NCBI GenBank assembly: GCA_964614215.1
Contig: CAZTKP010000006.1
Location: 1 to 35,683, forward strand
Direction: 5' to 3'
DNA from: CAZTKP01 sp964614215
Lineage (GTDB): Bacteria > UBP6 > UBA1177
DNA length: 35,683 bases
The stretch's first letter is position 1. Every line of letters starts with the position of its first letter. A model generated the notes under the pieces. It saw nothing but the letters and a program-made list of their open reading frames with translations, searched no databases and had not been told where the DNA came from. Shown here piece after piece: positions 7,730 through 16,189 of the stretch. The position numbers and the translations under genes were made by a program.

Positions 7730-8998
7730 GTGATAAATACACTGAAGTTTCCCGACGGATCAATAAGTGAAAAAGCTCTCAGGAGAGTTAACATCGCTGT
7801 TGAAAAGTTCAGAAAAGGGGAAATGGTCATCATTACCGATGATGAGGACAGGGAGAACGAGGGTGATCTTGTGGTTGCAGCTCAGTTCGCCACTGCAGAG
7901 AATATAAATTTCATGGCCAAGTACGGAAGGGGTCTCATCTGTCTTTCAATGGAAAACAGGATCGCGGACAAGCTTGAACTTCCTCCGATGGTAACGGAAA
8001 ATGATTCCAAGTTCGGAACAGCTTTCACAGTTTCAATTGAAGCTAAAAAGGGTGTTACAACAGGTATTTCCGCAGCTGACAGAGCCAGAACTATTCAAGT
8101 CGCAGTAGCTGATGATTCAGGTCCTGAAGATCTTGCAAAACCGGGACATATCTTTCCTCTCAGAGCAAAGGACGGCGGAGTTCTTGTTAGAACGGGACAG
8201 ACCGAAGGATCGGTCGATCTTGCAAAGATAGCAGGGCTTAAAAGTGCCGCAGTTATCTGTGAAGTGATGAACGACGACGGCACGATGGCAAGAATGCCGC
8301 AGCTTGAAGTTTTCTCTAAAAAACATGATATTCCGATAGTTACGATTGCAGATATAATCGCATACAGACTTCTTAACGAATCACTTATCGAAGAAGTGGC
8401 ATCGGCCGTTCTTCCAACCAGATTCGGTGGAGAGTTCGACATAAAGGTCTTTAAAAGTCAAGTTGACGGACTTGAGCATGTGTCTCTCACAAAAGGCAAC
8501 GTAACTGACGGAGAACCTGTTCTTGTGAGAGTTCACTCCGAATGTCTTACAGGTGATGCCTTAGGAAGCATAAGATGCGACTGCGGATATCAGCTTGCTG
8601 ATGCAATGAAGATAATTGAGAAGGAAGGGCGCGGAGTTCTCCTTTACCTTAGACAGGAAGGCAGGGGAATAGGGCTTGGAAACAAGATCAAGGCCTACCA
8701 CCTTCAGGATAACGGCATGGATACGGTCGAGGCTAACATTGCTCTCGGTTTTGCTGACGATCTCAGAGACTACGGAATAGGTGCCCAGATACTTAAAACT
8801 ATAGGTGTTAAAAAGATAAAGCTGCTTACCAACAATCCCAAGAAAATAATAAGTCTTGCAGGATACGGACTTGAGGTCGTTGACCAGGTGCCTAATGTCT
8901 GCGGGGTTCAGGAAAGCAACCTGCGTTACCTTAAAACTAAACAGGAAAAAATGGGTCATAAAATATTTGACGGGGAGAAAAAACATGAAAGTAACTAA
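7730..8998 (+). CDS. ribBA: Bifunctional DHBP synthase / GTP cyclohydrolase II
   Basis: A 422-residue fusion supplying both entry branches of riboflavin synthesis. Residues 1 to about 205 are 3,4-dihydroxy-2-butanone-4-phosphate synthase with DDEDRENEGDLV at 37-48, making the four-carbon precursor from ribulose 5-phosphate. Residues about 210-400 are GTP cyclohydrolase II with zinc ligands C272, C283 and C285 (same spacing as E. coli RibA) and RQEGRGIGL from 308. It starts at GTG 7730 behind CTGGAGGA; no in-frame ATG is nearby. It overlaps ribH by 14 nt. ribD and riboflavin synthase genes are not in the window. With only 12 bp upstream there is no room for an FMN riboswitch here. Confidence 0.97.
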   Translation: MINTLKFPDGSISEKALRRVNIAVEKFRKGEMVIITDDEDRENEGDLVVAAQFATAENINFMAKYGRGLICLSMENRIADKLELPPMVTENDSKFGTAFTVSIEAKKGVTTGISAADRARTIQVAVADDSGPEDLAKPGHIFPLRAKDGGVLVRTGQTEGSVDLAKIAGLKSAAVICEVMNDDGTMARMPQLEVFSKKHDIPIVTIADIIAYRLLNESLIEEVASAVLPTRFGGEFDIKVFKSQVDGLEHVSLTKGNVTDGEPVLVRVHSECLTGDALGSIRCDCGYQLADAMKIIEKEGRGVLLYLRQEGRGIGLGNKIKAYHLQDNGMDTVEANIALGFADDLRDYGIGAQILKTIGVKKIKLLTNNPKKIISLAGYGLEVVDQVPNVCGVQESNLRYLKTKQEKMGHKIFDGEKKHESN

Positions 8999-9446
8999 CT
9001 TTGAAGGAAAACTCTCGGCAGAAGGTAAAAAATTCGCTGTTATCGTTTCAAGATTCAACAGCTTTATAAGCAACTCGCTTCTTGAAGGAGCTCTGGACTG
9101 TCTTGACAGACATCAGGCTGAAACAGTCGATGTTATCAAGGTTCCCGGTGCTTTCGAAATACCTTTTGCAGCAAAGAAAGCGGCACTCACAAAGAAGTAT
9201 GATGCCGTTATCTGTCTCGGAACTCTGATCAGAGGCAATACACCGCACTTTGACTATATTGCAGCTGAAGCGACAAAAGGGATCGCACAGGTATCGCTTG
9301 AAACCGGAGTTTATATAGCTTTCGGCGTACTTACCACCGATACCATTGAGCAGGCTGTTGAACGAGCAGGAACAAAGGCCGGCAACAAGGGCTTTGACTC
9401 TGCACTTGCAGCGATAGAGATGCTTAACGTAACTGATAAACTTTAA
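8985..9446 (+). CDS. ribH: 6,7-dimethyl-8-ribityllumazine synthase
   Basis: A 153-residue lumazine synthase, the normal size. It condenses the RibB product with the ribitylamino-pyrimidine from the RibA branch. Visible motifs are RFN near 23-25, VPGAFEIP at 53-60, the catalytic-histidine loop RGNTPHFD (H88) and GVLTTDTIEQAVERAG with R127. I start at ATG 8985, behind GGGGAG and 14 nt inside the end of ribBA; a longer open frame upstream is just an overlap with ribBA. The next gene is nusB, a common ribH neighbour in bacteria. Confidence 0.96.
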   Translation: MKVTNFEGKLSAEGKKFAVIVSRFNSFISNSLLEGALDCLDRHQAETVDVIKVPGAFEIPFAAKKAALTKKYDAVICLGTLIRGNTPHFDYIAAEATKGIAQVSLETGVYIAFGVLTTDTIEQAVERAGTKAGNKGFDSALAAIEMLNVTDKL

Positions 9447-9464
9447 TACAGACAGAAAACAGCC

Positions 9465-9920
9465 ATGGGACTTAGACGCAGATCAAGAGAAAAGACACTA
9501 CAGATATTGTACAGTATGGAATTTGCAGCAGAACCTGTTACAAAGGAAGCTATCAATATCTACTATGAATATTTCAACCTTCCATCCAGAAACCCTGACG
9601 ATGAAACTGAAGCTGAGGAAAGAAACTTTATTGAGTATCTCTTAGGTGAAGTCACGGGAAACCGCAGCAAAGTCGAGGAACTTATCGAAGAAGCGGCGAT
9701 CAACTGGAGAATGAACCGAATCGCACTTATAGAGCGCAACATTCTCAGGATGTCCGTTGCTGAACTTATTGATGAGGACAACGGTGTTCCTTTCAAGGCA
9801 ACCATCAATGAAGCCATTGATATTGCTAAGAAATTCGGCAGCAAGGAGTCCAGCTCGTTTGTTAACGGGATCATTAATAAAGTTGCCGATATTATTGATA
9901 TCAAAAGTAAAAAACTATGA
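9465..9920 (+). CDS. nusB: Transcription antitermination factor NusB
   Basis: A 151-residue all-helical RNA-binding protein that, with NusE (S10), assembles the antitermination complex on boxA of rRNA operons. It opens with MGLRRRSREKTLQILYSMEF, an Arg-rich first helix typical of NusB. The C-terminal family signature is seen as PFKATINEAIDIAKKFG followed by SSFVNGIINK. The start at 9465 has only a weak ribosome-binding site, and 18 bp separate it from ribH. The stop overlaps the next gene in an ATGA arrangement. Confidence 0.94.
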   Translation: MGLRRRSREKTLQILYSMEFAAEPVTKEAINIYYEYFNLPSRNPDDETEAEERNFIEYLLGEVTGNRSKVEELIEEAAINWRMNRIALIERNILRMSVAELIDEDNGVPFKATINEAIDIAKKFGSKESSSFVNGIINKVADIIDIKSKKL

Positions 9921-10843
9921 AGATCAAAAAGCGTATCGTTCCTTTTACGACACTGTTGCTGACGAACAGAAACAACTTTACGGGCTTTGTCATTCAGGCA
10001 ATGGAGTTCGCAAGGTCTGACAGTTTCAACCCTGAAGCACGCATTTATGTTATAGACTGCGATGAAAAAACAGTCAGTGTCGTTTCAAGGGAAAAAGAAA
10101 AGAAGCTTAAGAAGGACGGCGGTTTTTCATCTTTTGATATCTACAAGCTTATCTGGAAGATCAGACCGTCGCTGTCCATTGATTTCGGAAGAACGATGCT
10201 CTCAAAAGCTCTTTTAGTTTTTTCCAGATCAGGAAGAACCTCAGCCAGATTTTCAATTTTTTCACTTTTCTGTACAAAACTCAGTTATGTGAAAAGAGAA
10301 TCATCACTGATATCCACAGCGGCTCCGTATATCTTTAATCAGCCGGATGGAGAAAGATTCGGGTATAGAACGACCTCGATAGTATCCGCAGAAGATCATG
10401 AACACCTGGAAGCGGGTTCTAACGAGGTTTTTAACATCGACCTTGGCCGAATACCTGAAAATCCCAAAAGAACGATCCTGTGGATTCCAAGAAGGGGGTC
10501 TATTAAGAATGTTTGGCAGGATTTTATTTTTCTGACATTTTTCGCGCAAAAGCACAATGCCACCATAGATGTTCATTTTAAGAACAAGAAGGATCAGCGT
10601 TCTTTTAACAGCGTTTTCTTTATTAAGGGAAGAAAGATGGACCTTGACAACTATCTTTCTCCTGTGATAACAGACTGCATTGTAGACCTGTATCAGCCTG
10701 AAAAGGTGAGCACGCCGGAGATGATAGTTTTCAGTTTCGGTATGGTTCCGGAGTACAGAAGCACCAGACTTGCACTTAAAAAACTTTCTCCAGACACAAA
10801 ACTTTCCACAGTGACAAAACTGAAAAGGGCGCGGAATGATTGA
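9917..10843 (+). CDS. Unrecognised 308-aa protein in the nusB-holB operon
   Basis: I do not recognise this family with confidence. The protein is basic, appears cytoplasmic or peripheral, and has no signal peptide or clear membrane span. A stretch near residues 75-115 (IRPSLSIDFGRTMLSKALL, then a Ser/Arg-rich segment) faintly recalls the IDLRGTLRSALL region of family 9 glycosyltransferases (heptosyltransferases). The C-terminus reads KLSPDTKLSTVTKLKR. No catalytic motif stands out. It overlaps nusB by 4 nt (ATGA), so it is surely translated as part of the operon. Bases 10844-10891 between it and holB hold a short AT-rich palindrome and no strong promoter. A GT-B-like fold is only a weak suggestion. 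Confidence 0.75.
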   Translation: MKIKKRIVPFTTLLLTNRNNFTGFVIQAMEFARSDSFNPEARIYVIDCDEKTVSVVSREKEKKLKKDGGFSSFDIYKLIWKIRPSLSIDFGRTMLSKALLVFSRSGRTSARFSIFSLFCTKLSYVKRESSLISTAAPYIFNQPDGERFGYRTTSIVSAEDHEHLEAGSNEVFNIDLGRIPENPKRTILWIPRRGSIKNVWQDFIFLTFFAQKHNATIDVHFKNKKDQRSFNSVFFIKGRKMDLDNYLSPVITDCIVDLYQPEKVSTPEMIVFSFGMVPEYRSTRLALKKLSPDTKLSTVTKLKRARND

Positions 10844-10891
10844 GCTTTTTAATTCGGCAACTTCGCATAACATATATTATGTAAACTAAAC

Positions 10892-11761
10892 ATGAGCCAG
10901 CTGGACCTGATATACGAAAATCTTGGGAACTGTGTTGAAAATAACAGGCTCCCTCATTCGATTTTATTCCACGGCCCTTGTTCTCAGTCGGATAAGGACG
11001 ATTTCGTCTACTGTGCGGCAAAAATGATAATATATCCTAAAAAACAGATAGATGACGACCACTTCATCTCTCTTTGCAGAAACTCACAATATTCTGATTT
11101 CATTAACATTAATCGCTCAGATTCCGGAAAGATCAAGCTTGAATCACTGGAACCTCTTGAGAATGCGCTCGCTTATCTTCCTTTTGAATCAAAAAACCGT
11201 ATCGTCTACATTCCCAATGCGGACCAGATGACAATACAGGCTCAGAATTCGATCCTTAAACTTATTGAGGAACCTCCTGAAAGAACGATCTTCATACTTT
11301 CTGTTAATAAAAGGAACAGACTTCTTCCGACCATTCTCTCAAGGACTGTCCCTATCTATTTGCCGGAAAAATGCGAACATGAGGTTCTTAAATACTTTCC
11401 GTTTATTCGTGATGATATATACAGTGTTGCTCCCGACTATGTTGAGATCCAGATCAAGAAATTTGAAGTGCTTGCTAAGGATATGAACCTGCAAAGCATT
11501 GTATTTATTGACAGATTGTTTAGAAACCTTACGGAGATCGAATCGCTGAAAGGCATCGCTGAAGATAAAGAAAGCGACTTCCTGAAAAGAAATATAATTA
11601 AGATGCGTCTTGCTTTTTTAGCGTTTTTCATTAAAAATAACCATTCTGATGTCTCAGGGAGAATAATTGAGTTTCTTAATAATTCTCAGACTTTTTCCTT
11701 TGATTCATCGGTTTTTTATACTTTGATTGGAGAAGATATTGGAAAAAGAAACGACAAATAA
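10892..11761 (+). CDS. holB: DNA polymerase III delta-prime-like clamp-loader subunit
   Basis: A 289-residue AAA+ family protein. The Walker A position reads GPCSQSDKDD, so the GKT/S needed for ATP binding is absent, as is usual for delta-prime. The sensor-like segment KNRIVYIPNADQMTIQAQN, then LKLIEEPPERTIFIL, and the arginine-finger motif TILSRT are typical of the delta-prime/tau family. In the clamp loader delta-prime supplies an arginine finger and helps load the beta clamp. A zinc-finger cysteine cluster, common in DnaX and some delta-prime proteins, is not seen. It is followed by ricT and tatD, matching the holB-ricT-tatD order of Bacillus, which strengthens the call. The C-terminus overlaps ricT. 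Confidence 0.85.
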   Translation: MSQLDLIYENLGNCVENNRLPHSILFHGPCSQSDKDDFVYCAAKMIIYPKKQIDDDHFISLCRNSQYSDFININRSDSGKIKLESLEPLENALAYLPFESKNRIVYIPNADQMTIQAQNSILKLIEEPPERTIFILSVNKRNRLLPTILSRTVPIYLPEKCEHEVLKYFPFIRDDIYSVAPDYVEIQIKKFEVLAKDMNLQSIVFIDRLFRNLTEIESLKGIAEDKESDFLKRNIIKMRLAFLAFFIKNNHSDVSGRIIEFLNNSQTFSFDSSVFYTLIGEDIGKRNDK

Positions 11762-13082
11762 ACCTTATAACAAACATAGAAGCGGCAACTATAACCGTAA
11801 CGACAACTACAAGAGGAACACTCTTGATAAAAAGCCTGAGGATATGAGCGAAGAGGAATTCCGCAAACTTCAGGAGATGGAACGTAACGATGAAGGTTTT
11901 AAAGATGAAGAGAATGTAAAAAACAAAAAGGCCGGTTCCCCTATCGCACCTCTCGGCGGTGGTAATGCCATCTACTTTGATTATGATGATGAATATCCTG
12001 AATTTGAAGATGTGATATCAATTCAGTTTCAGGATGCAGGCAAGGTCTACTGGTATTACCATAAAAGAGAAAAGCAGGCGGAAGTTCCTTTAAACAATGG
12101 CGATTTTATTGTCGCCTACAGTGAAAGAGGAATGGAGCTCGCAAAAGTTCTGAACAAAAGCGAAAAAGAGTTCAGAAAACAGAATAAGATCAATTTCATT
12201 AAGAACGGATACATAAGAAAAGCCACGAAACACGACTTCGAAAAGGCTGAGCGTCTCAAGGAGAACGCCGGAAATGCAAAGCAGGTCATAGAGAGACTGA
12301 ACCGCGAGCTCGGTATCAAGATGAAGATCGTAAAAGTGAAGTACACTCTTGATGATTCCAAGGCCATTTTCTATTTCAGCGCAAGCGGAAGAATCGATTT
12401 CAGAGAACTTATAAAAAGACTGGCCTACGAGCTTAAAAGACGTATCGAAATGCGTCAGATAGGCGTAAGGGACACAACAAAGATCATGGGAGGCCTCGGA
12501 CCCTGCGGCATGGAACTATGCTGCTGCCGTGTTCTTCACAGCTTTGTTCCCGTCTCGATCAAGATGGCAAAAGACCAGAATCTCAGTCTTAATCCTAACA
12601 AGATATCCGGTATCTGCGGAAGACTTTTCTGCTGCCTGGGCTATGAAAACCCTTCTTATGAGGAAGCTCTTAAGGACTACCCTGAAGAAGAAAGCCCCAT
12701 TTTTGAGAAAAGCACTCAGAGAAAAGGTTATGTGAAAAAGGTAAACGTAATATCTGAAAATATTACTGTAGTATTTCCAGAAAACCATGGAAAGAACGAG
12801 AAGTATGAAGAAAAGACCTTCCCCCGGCAGGCTCTGGAGAGAAACGGAAAAAAATGGTCTCTGAACGATTACAAACCGGAAAGCGACCTTCTCAACATGA
12901 AAGATGTTGAGCCTTTTGTTGTCAGGGATCTGGAGACAGATGATGACAAAAAAGATAACAACAAGGAAAATTCCGGCAAAAAGAATCAACGCAACAGATC
13001 TTCCAGAAGAAGAAGACCGAGAAACCAGAAACCAAGAGACAACAACAGCAGCAATTCTCCGGATAACGGTCAGAAAAAATAA
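11739..13082 (+). CDS. ricT: PSP1-domain protein, RicT (YaaT)-like
   Basis: A 447-residue protein with a PSP1 domain in the middle and low-complexity ends. The core RRIEMRQIGVRDTTKIMGG is followed by C256, C261-C263, then IKMAKDQNLSLNP and a second group C293, C298-C299. In B. subtilis RicT forms an iron-sulfur-binding complex with RicA and RicF that affects RNase Y activity, sporulation and competence; RicA and RicF are not in this window. The first ~80 residues are Asn/Lys/Glu-rich, and the last ~40 are Arg/Asn-rich (RSSRRRRPRNQKPR), suggesting nucleic-acid contact. I start at TTG 11739 because GGAGAA lies 6 nt upstream; an earlier TTG at 11727 is possible. It overlaps holB by 23 nt and abuts tatD (TAATG). 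Confidence 0.9.
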   Translation: MEKETTNKPYNKHRSGNYNRNDNYKRNTLDKKPEDMSEEEFRKLQEMERNDEGFKDEENVKNKKAGSPIAPLGGGNAIYFDYDDEYPEFEDVISIQFQDAGKVYWYYHKREKQAEVPLNNGDFIVAYSERGMELAKVLNKSEKEFRKQNKINFIKNGYIRKATKHDFEKAERLKENAGNAKQVIERLNRELGIKMKIVKVKYTLDDSKAIFYFSASGRIDFRELIKRLAYELKRRIEMRQIGVRDTTKIMGGLGPCGMELCCCRVLHSFVPVSIKMAKDQNLSLNPNKISGICGRLFCCLGYENPSYEEALKDYPEEESPIFEKSTQRKGYVKKVNVISENITVVFPENHGKNEKYEEKTFPRQALERNGKKWSLNDYKPESDLLNMKDVEPFVVRDLETDDDKKDNNKENSGKKNQRNRSSRRRRPRNQKPRDNNSSNSPDNGQKK

Positions 13083-13861
13083 TGTTTATTGATTCCCACG
13101 CGCATCTTTCGATGCTCATCAATGAAAGAAAGATCCATAAAGACCAGATAATTCAGGAACTTAACAAAAACAATGTCAATACGGTCCTTAACATAAGCGG
13201 AAACAGCAGGGAACTCTCCGACGCTTTTGAGCTTGAAGAAGAATTTTCACTAAGCGGAATAAAGATCCTTCACGCTGCGGGAGTTCATCCGCACGAAGCC
13301 CGAAAGGCCTCTGAGGACTACTCCTGGATAAGAGAGAATGCATCAAAGATCGTTGCTATAGGCGAAGTCGGGCTGGATTTCTACTATGACTTTTCACCCC
13401 GGAAAGATCAGGAAAAAGTGTTTCGAAACATGATTTTGCTTTCTATAGAACTAAATAAACCTCTGATTATCCATGGAAGAGACGCTGAAGAGAGAGTTGT
13501 CTCCATACTTGACGAACAGGAAAAAGAGATGAAAAAAGTTCTTTTTCACTGCTACACCGGAAAGCATGACACCGCTTTAAAGATCATCGGAAAAAACTGG
13601 TTGATCTCTTTTTCAGGGATACTTACCTTCAAAAAATCCATCGAGTTTCATAACATCCTCAAAGACATAGGTCTCAACAAAGTAATGTTCGAGACAGATT
13701 CACCCTTTCTTGCTCCGGTTCCTTTCAGGGGCAAGGTCAACACTCCGGGGAAAGTATATCATGTTTATGAGTTCGCTTCAGAACTTCTGGATATCAACAT
13801 TGGTGAAATAGAACAACAAGTGGCTGGAAACTTTAAGGATCTCTTTGAGGTCAACTTATGA
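13082..13861 (+). CDS. tatD: TatD-family metal-dependent hydrolase
   Basis: A 259-residue amidohydrolase-fold protein with the complete set of metal ligands: H6 and H8 in DSHAH, E95 in GEVGLDFYYD, H131, H156 in FHCYTG, and D206 in ETDSPFLAP. TatD enzymes are cytoplasmic DNases or hydrolases linked to DNA repair and, in some reports, to quality control of exported proteins. The start overlaps the ricT stop by one base and the stop overlaps the next gene by 4 nt (ATGA). The holB-ricT-tatD order is known from Firmicutes. Confidence 0.93.
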   Translation: MFIDSHAHLSMLINERKIHKDQIIQELNKNNVNTVLNISGNSRELSDAFELEEEFSLSGIKILHAAGVHPHEARKASEDYSWIRENASKIVAIGEVGLDFYYDFSPRKDQEKVFRNMILLSIELNKPLIIHGRDAEERVVSILDEQEKEMKKVLFHCYTGKHDTALKIIGKNWLISFSGILTFKKSIEFHNILKDIGLNKVMFETDSPFLAPVPFRGKVNTPGKVYHVYEFASELLDINIGEIEQQVAGNFKDLFEVNL

Positions 13862-14868
13862 AGACTGCTGTTTTCACTACAACAATCCCTATGGAAGTTG
13901 TTTTTGCGGCAGGATACAGACCTCTTGATCTTAATAATGATTTCATTACGTCAGTCTCCCCTCTTTCACTTGTTGAAAAAGCTGAAACTGATGGACTTCC
14001 AGGCAGTTCATGTGCCTGGATAAAAGGACTCTACTCGGTGCTTCTTAAAAAACAGTACTCAGGCAACGATGTTTTTATTGCCGTTACCGAGGGAGACTGC
14101 TCCAATGCCAGAGTGCTTGAGGAAATAATATCATCCAGGACAGGTGTCAGGTCGTTTCTGTTCAGTTTTCCTAACGATAGAGACAGATTAAAGCTAACTA
14201 GCGAAATGAAAAGATTCGCCGACTTTCTGGGGACCGATCTTGAACAGGCGGAGAATGTCAGACAGGAACTTATTCCTATAAGAAAAAAGCTTGAACTGAT
14301 AGATGAAATGTCCTATCAGTATCCGGGGCTCATCTCAGGAGAGAAAAATCATGAACTGCTTGTAAATACTTCTGATTTCGGCGGAGATTACAAAGATTAC
14401 GGAAAAATGGCGGATGAGTTTCTGAATAGAAAAAAGGAAGAGGTAGACCTGTTTAAAGATATGAAAAGGAAGAAGATAGGATTTCTGGGTGTTCCGCCGA
14501 TAATCCCTGTCCACGATTTTATTGAAAAAAGAGGGGCCACAGTCGTCTTTAATGAGATACAGCGCGAGTTTGCAATGTTCGGAGACCATAAAGATCTGAC
14601 AGATCAGTATCTTAACTACACATACACCTATTCTTCCGCTTTCAGGTTCAGCAAAACGATCCCCGAAATAAAAAGAAGGAAAATGGACGGGATAATTCAC
14701 TATGTCCAGTCTTTCTGTCACAGACAGCTTGAAGATATTATTCTTCGGAAAATGCTGAAGGAAGGCGGAGTGGAAATCCCCGTTCTTACTCTGGAGGCAG
14801 ACAAACCTAATGCCAGAATTGACTCCAGATTGGCGACCAGAATAGAAGCATTTCTGGAAATGCTTTAG
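13858..14868 (+). CDS. 2-hydroxyacyl-CoA dehydratase D-component-like protein
   Basis: A 336-residue protein of the HGD-D/BcrC-like family (PF06050 type). Three cysteines sit where the family coordinates a [4Fe-4S] cluster: C52 in GSSCAWIKG, C81 in EGDCSN and C287 in VQSFCHRQLED. The segment KIGFLGVPPIIPVHDFIEKR marks the second half. Characterised members work as heterodimers driven by an ATP-dependent activator to dehydrate 2-hydroxyacyl-CoAs or reduce benzoyl-CoA. Here there is no second subunit and no activator (ASKHA-type ATPase) gene nearby, and the gene is tied by a 4-nt overlap to tatD. It may be a single-subunit member with another role, or its partners may be elsewhere. The family is fairly sure; the substrate is unknown. 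Confidence 0.8.
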   Translation: MKTAVFTTTIPMEVVFAAGYRPLDLNNDFITSVSPLSLVEKAETDGLPGSSCAWIKGLYSVLLKKQYSGNDVFIAVTEGDCSNARVLEEIISSRTGVRSFLFSFPNDRDRLKLTSEMKRFADFLGTDLEQAENVRQELIPIRKKLELIDEMSYQYPGLISGEKNHELLVNTSDFGGDYKDYGKMADEFLNRKKEEVDLFKDMKRKKIGFLGVPPIIPVHDFIEKRGATVVFNEIQREFAMFGDHKDLTDQYLNYTYTYSSAFRFSKTIPEIKRRKMDGIIHYVQSFCHRQLEDIILRKMLKEGGVEIPVLTLEADKPNARIDSRLATRIEAFLEML

Positions 14869-14907
14869 AACTCATTGATTTTATTAGAAAATCTCTGTGC
14901 GTCGATT

Positions 14908-14936
14908 TTGACAAAGAAAAGCCGTTCTGGTATTAT
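14908..14936 (+). promoter_or_regulatory. Near-consensus sigma-70 promoter
   Basis: TTGACA (14908-14913) is a perfect -35. A 17-bp spacer leads to TATTAT (14931-14936), one mismatch from TATAAT. It lies in a 109-bp gene-free stretch (14869-14977) that separates the housekeeping block from the following operon, about 40 bp before the next start codon. Confidence 0.75.
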
Positions 14937-14977
14937 TCTCTCAACTTGTTTCTTTTAAATATTGATCGGAGAAAAAA

Positions 14978-16189
14978 ATGGGAAAGACAATAATTGAAAA
15001 GATCTTTTCAGATCACCTTGTTGATGCAAATGAGAAAGTTGTTCCGGGATCGATCGTATGGATCGGTATTGATTACAGGACCGCAAGAGATTTCGGTGGT
15101 GCAAACGTTGTAAACAACCTGGAAACTAACTTCACTTCGGACCTTATTTCCGATAAGTCGAAGACGATCTTCACCTTTGACTGCGTAGTTCCGGCAAAAA
15201 CTATCCCCTATGCAGTAAATCAGCACAAGTGCAGGATCTTTGCCAGGAAGGAAGGGCTCAAAGTTCACGATGTCGATGCAGGTATAGGATCTCATATTCT
15301 CATAGACAGCTATGCAAAACCCGGAATGGCCGTTGTGGGAACAGACAGTCACTTCAACATCATGGGTGCCGTAAGCTGTTTCGGTCAGGGAATGGGCGAT
15401 GTAGATATTGCCTACATCTGGAAAACGGGAAAGACATGGTTCGAAGTTCCTGAATCCGTGAAATTAAACGTTAAAGGGAAAAGAAAGGAAGGCATTTCAG
15501 CAAAGGACATCGTTCTTTTCATGCTTAAAAAGTTCGGCTCAAGAACATTTTTGGGAAAGGTGGTCGAACTTTACGGTGAAGAGATCGAAAAGCTCACACT
15601 TGACGAGAGAATAACCATTGCCAGTATGGGCACGGAAATGGGAGCTGTGTCAATAATGATACCGACGACGGGACTTGAGGGCTATGACATTATCAAAGCT
15701 GATGATGACGCTCAGTACAGCAGTGAAGAAGAGATCGATCTTGACGATCTGACAGAAGCTCAGCTATCTGCTCCGCCCTACCCTCACAATGTTAAAAGCG
15801 TTTCCGAGCTTAAAGATACTCCTGTTGACACAGTCTTTATCGGAAGCTGCACCAACGGAAGGTATTCCGACATGAAAAAGGTCGCAGATATTGTAAAAGG
15901 TAAAAAGATCGTAACTAACGGCTATATCGTTCCCGCTACGAAGGATATCTACGGCAGAATGCTCAGAGAAGGACTCATTTCCATACTTTTTGATGCAGGC
16001 TTTGTCATAGCGAACCCCGGCTGCGGAGGATGTGCTTCAGGTCAGATAGGAATGACAGGTAACGATGAATATATCGTTTCGACTTCAAATAGAAATTTCA
16101 AAGGCAAACAGGGTAACGGAAACGTTCACCTGGCAGGGCCTGAAACTGCGGCAATGAGCGCACTTAAAGGAGTTATAAGTGGCGTCTGA
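14978..16189 (+). CDS. Aconitase/3-isopropylmalate dehydratase large-subunit-like protein with altered active site
   Basis: A 403-residue member of the aconitase superfamily, closest in length to archaeal-type LeuC/HacA. The [4Fe-4S] ligands are present: C291 in GSCTNGR, and C349 and C352 in NPGCGGC. The TDSH motif (122-125) and the arginine of SNRNF (R372) are also present. By my alignment from memory, three usual catalytic positions differ: the His after the conserved Asp is C69 (FDC instead of FDH), the His of the G-I-x-H-Q motif is S105 (GIGSH), and the second Arg of NRNFxGR is K377. The start ATG follows CGGAG. No small subunit (LeuD/HacB swivel domain) is adjacent; the next gene overlaps by 11 nt and is a glycosyltransferase. 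It might act on another hydroxyacid or serve a non-catalytic role. Superfamily certain, substrate unknown. Confidence 0.85.
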   Translation: MGKTIIEKIFSDHLVDANEKVVPGSIVWIGIDYRTARDFGGANVVNNLETNFTSDLISDKSKTIFTFDCVVPAKTIPYAVNQHKCRIFARKEGLKVHDVDAGIGSHILIDSYAKPGMAVVGTDSHFNIMGAVSCFGQGMGDVDIAYIWKTGKTWFEVPESVKLNVKGKRKEGISAKDIVLFMLKKFGSRTFLGKVVELYGEEIEKLTLDERITIASMGTEMGAVSIMIPTTGLEGYDIIKADDDAQYSSEEEIDLDDLTEAQLSAPPYPHNVKSVSELKDTPVDTVFIGSCTNGRYSDMKKVADIVKGKKIVTNGYIVPATKDIYGRMLREGLISILFDAGFVIANPGCGGCASGQIGMTGNDEYIVSTSNRNFKGKQGNGNVHLAGPETAAMSALKGVISGV

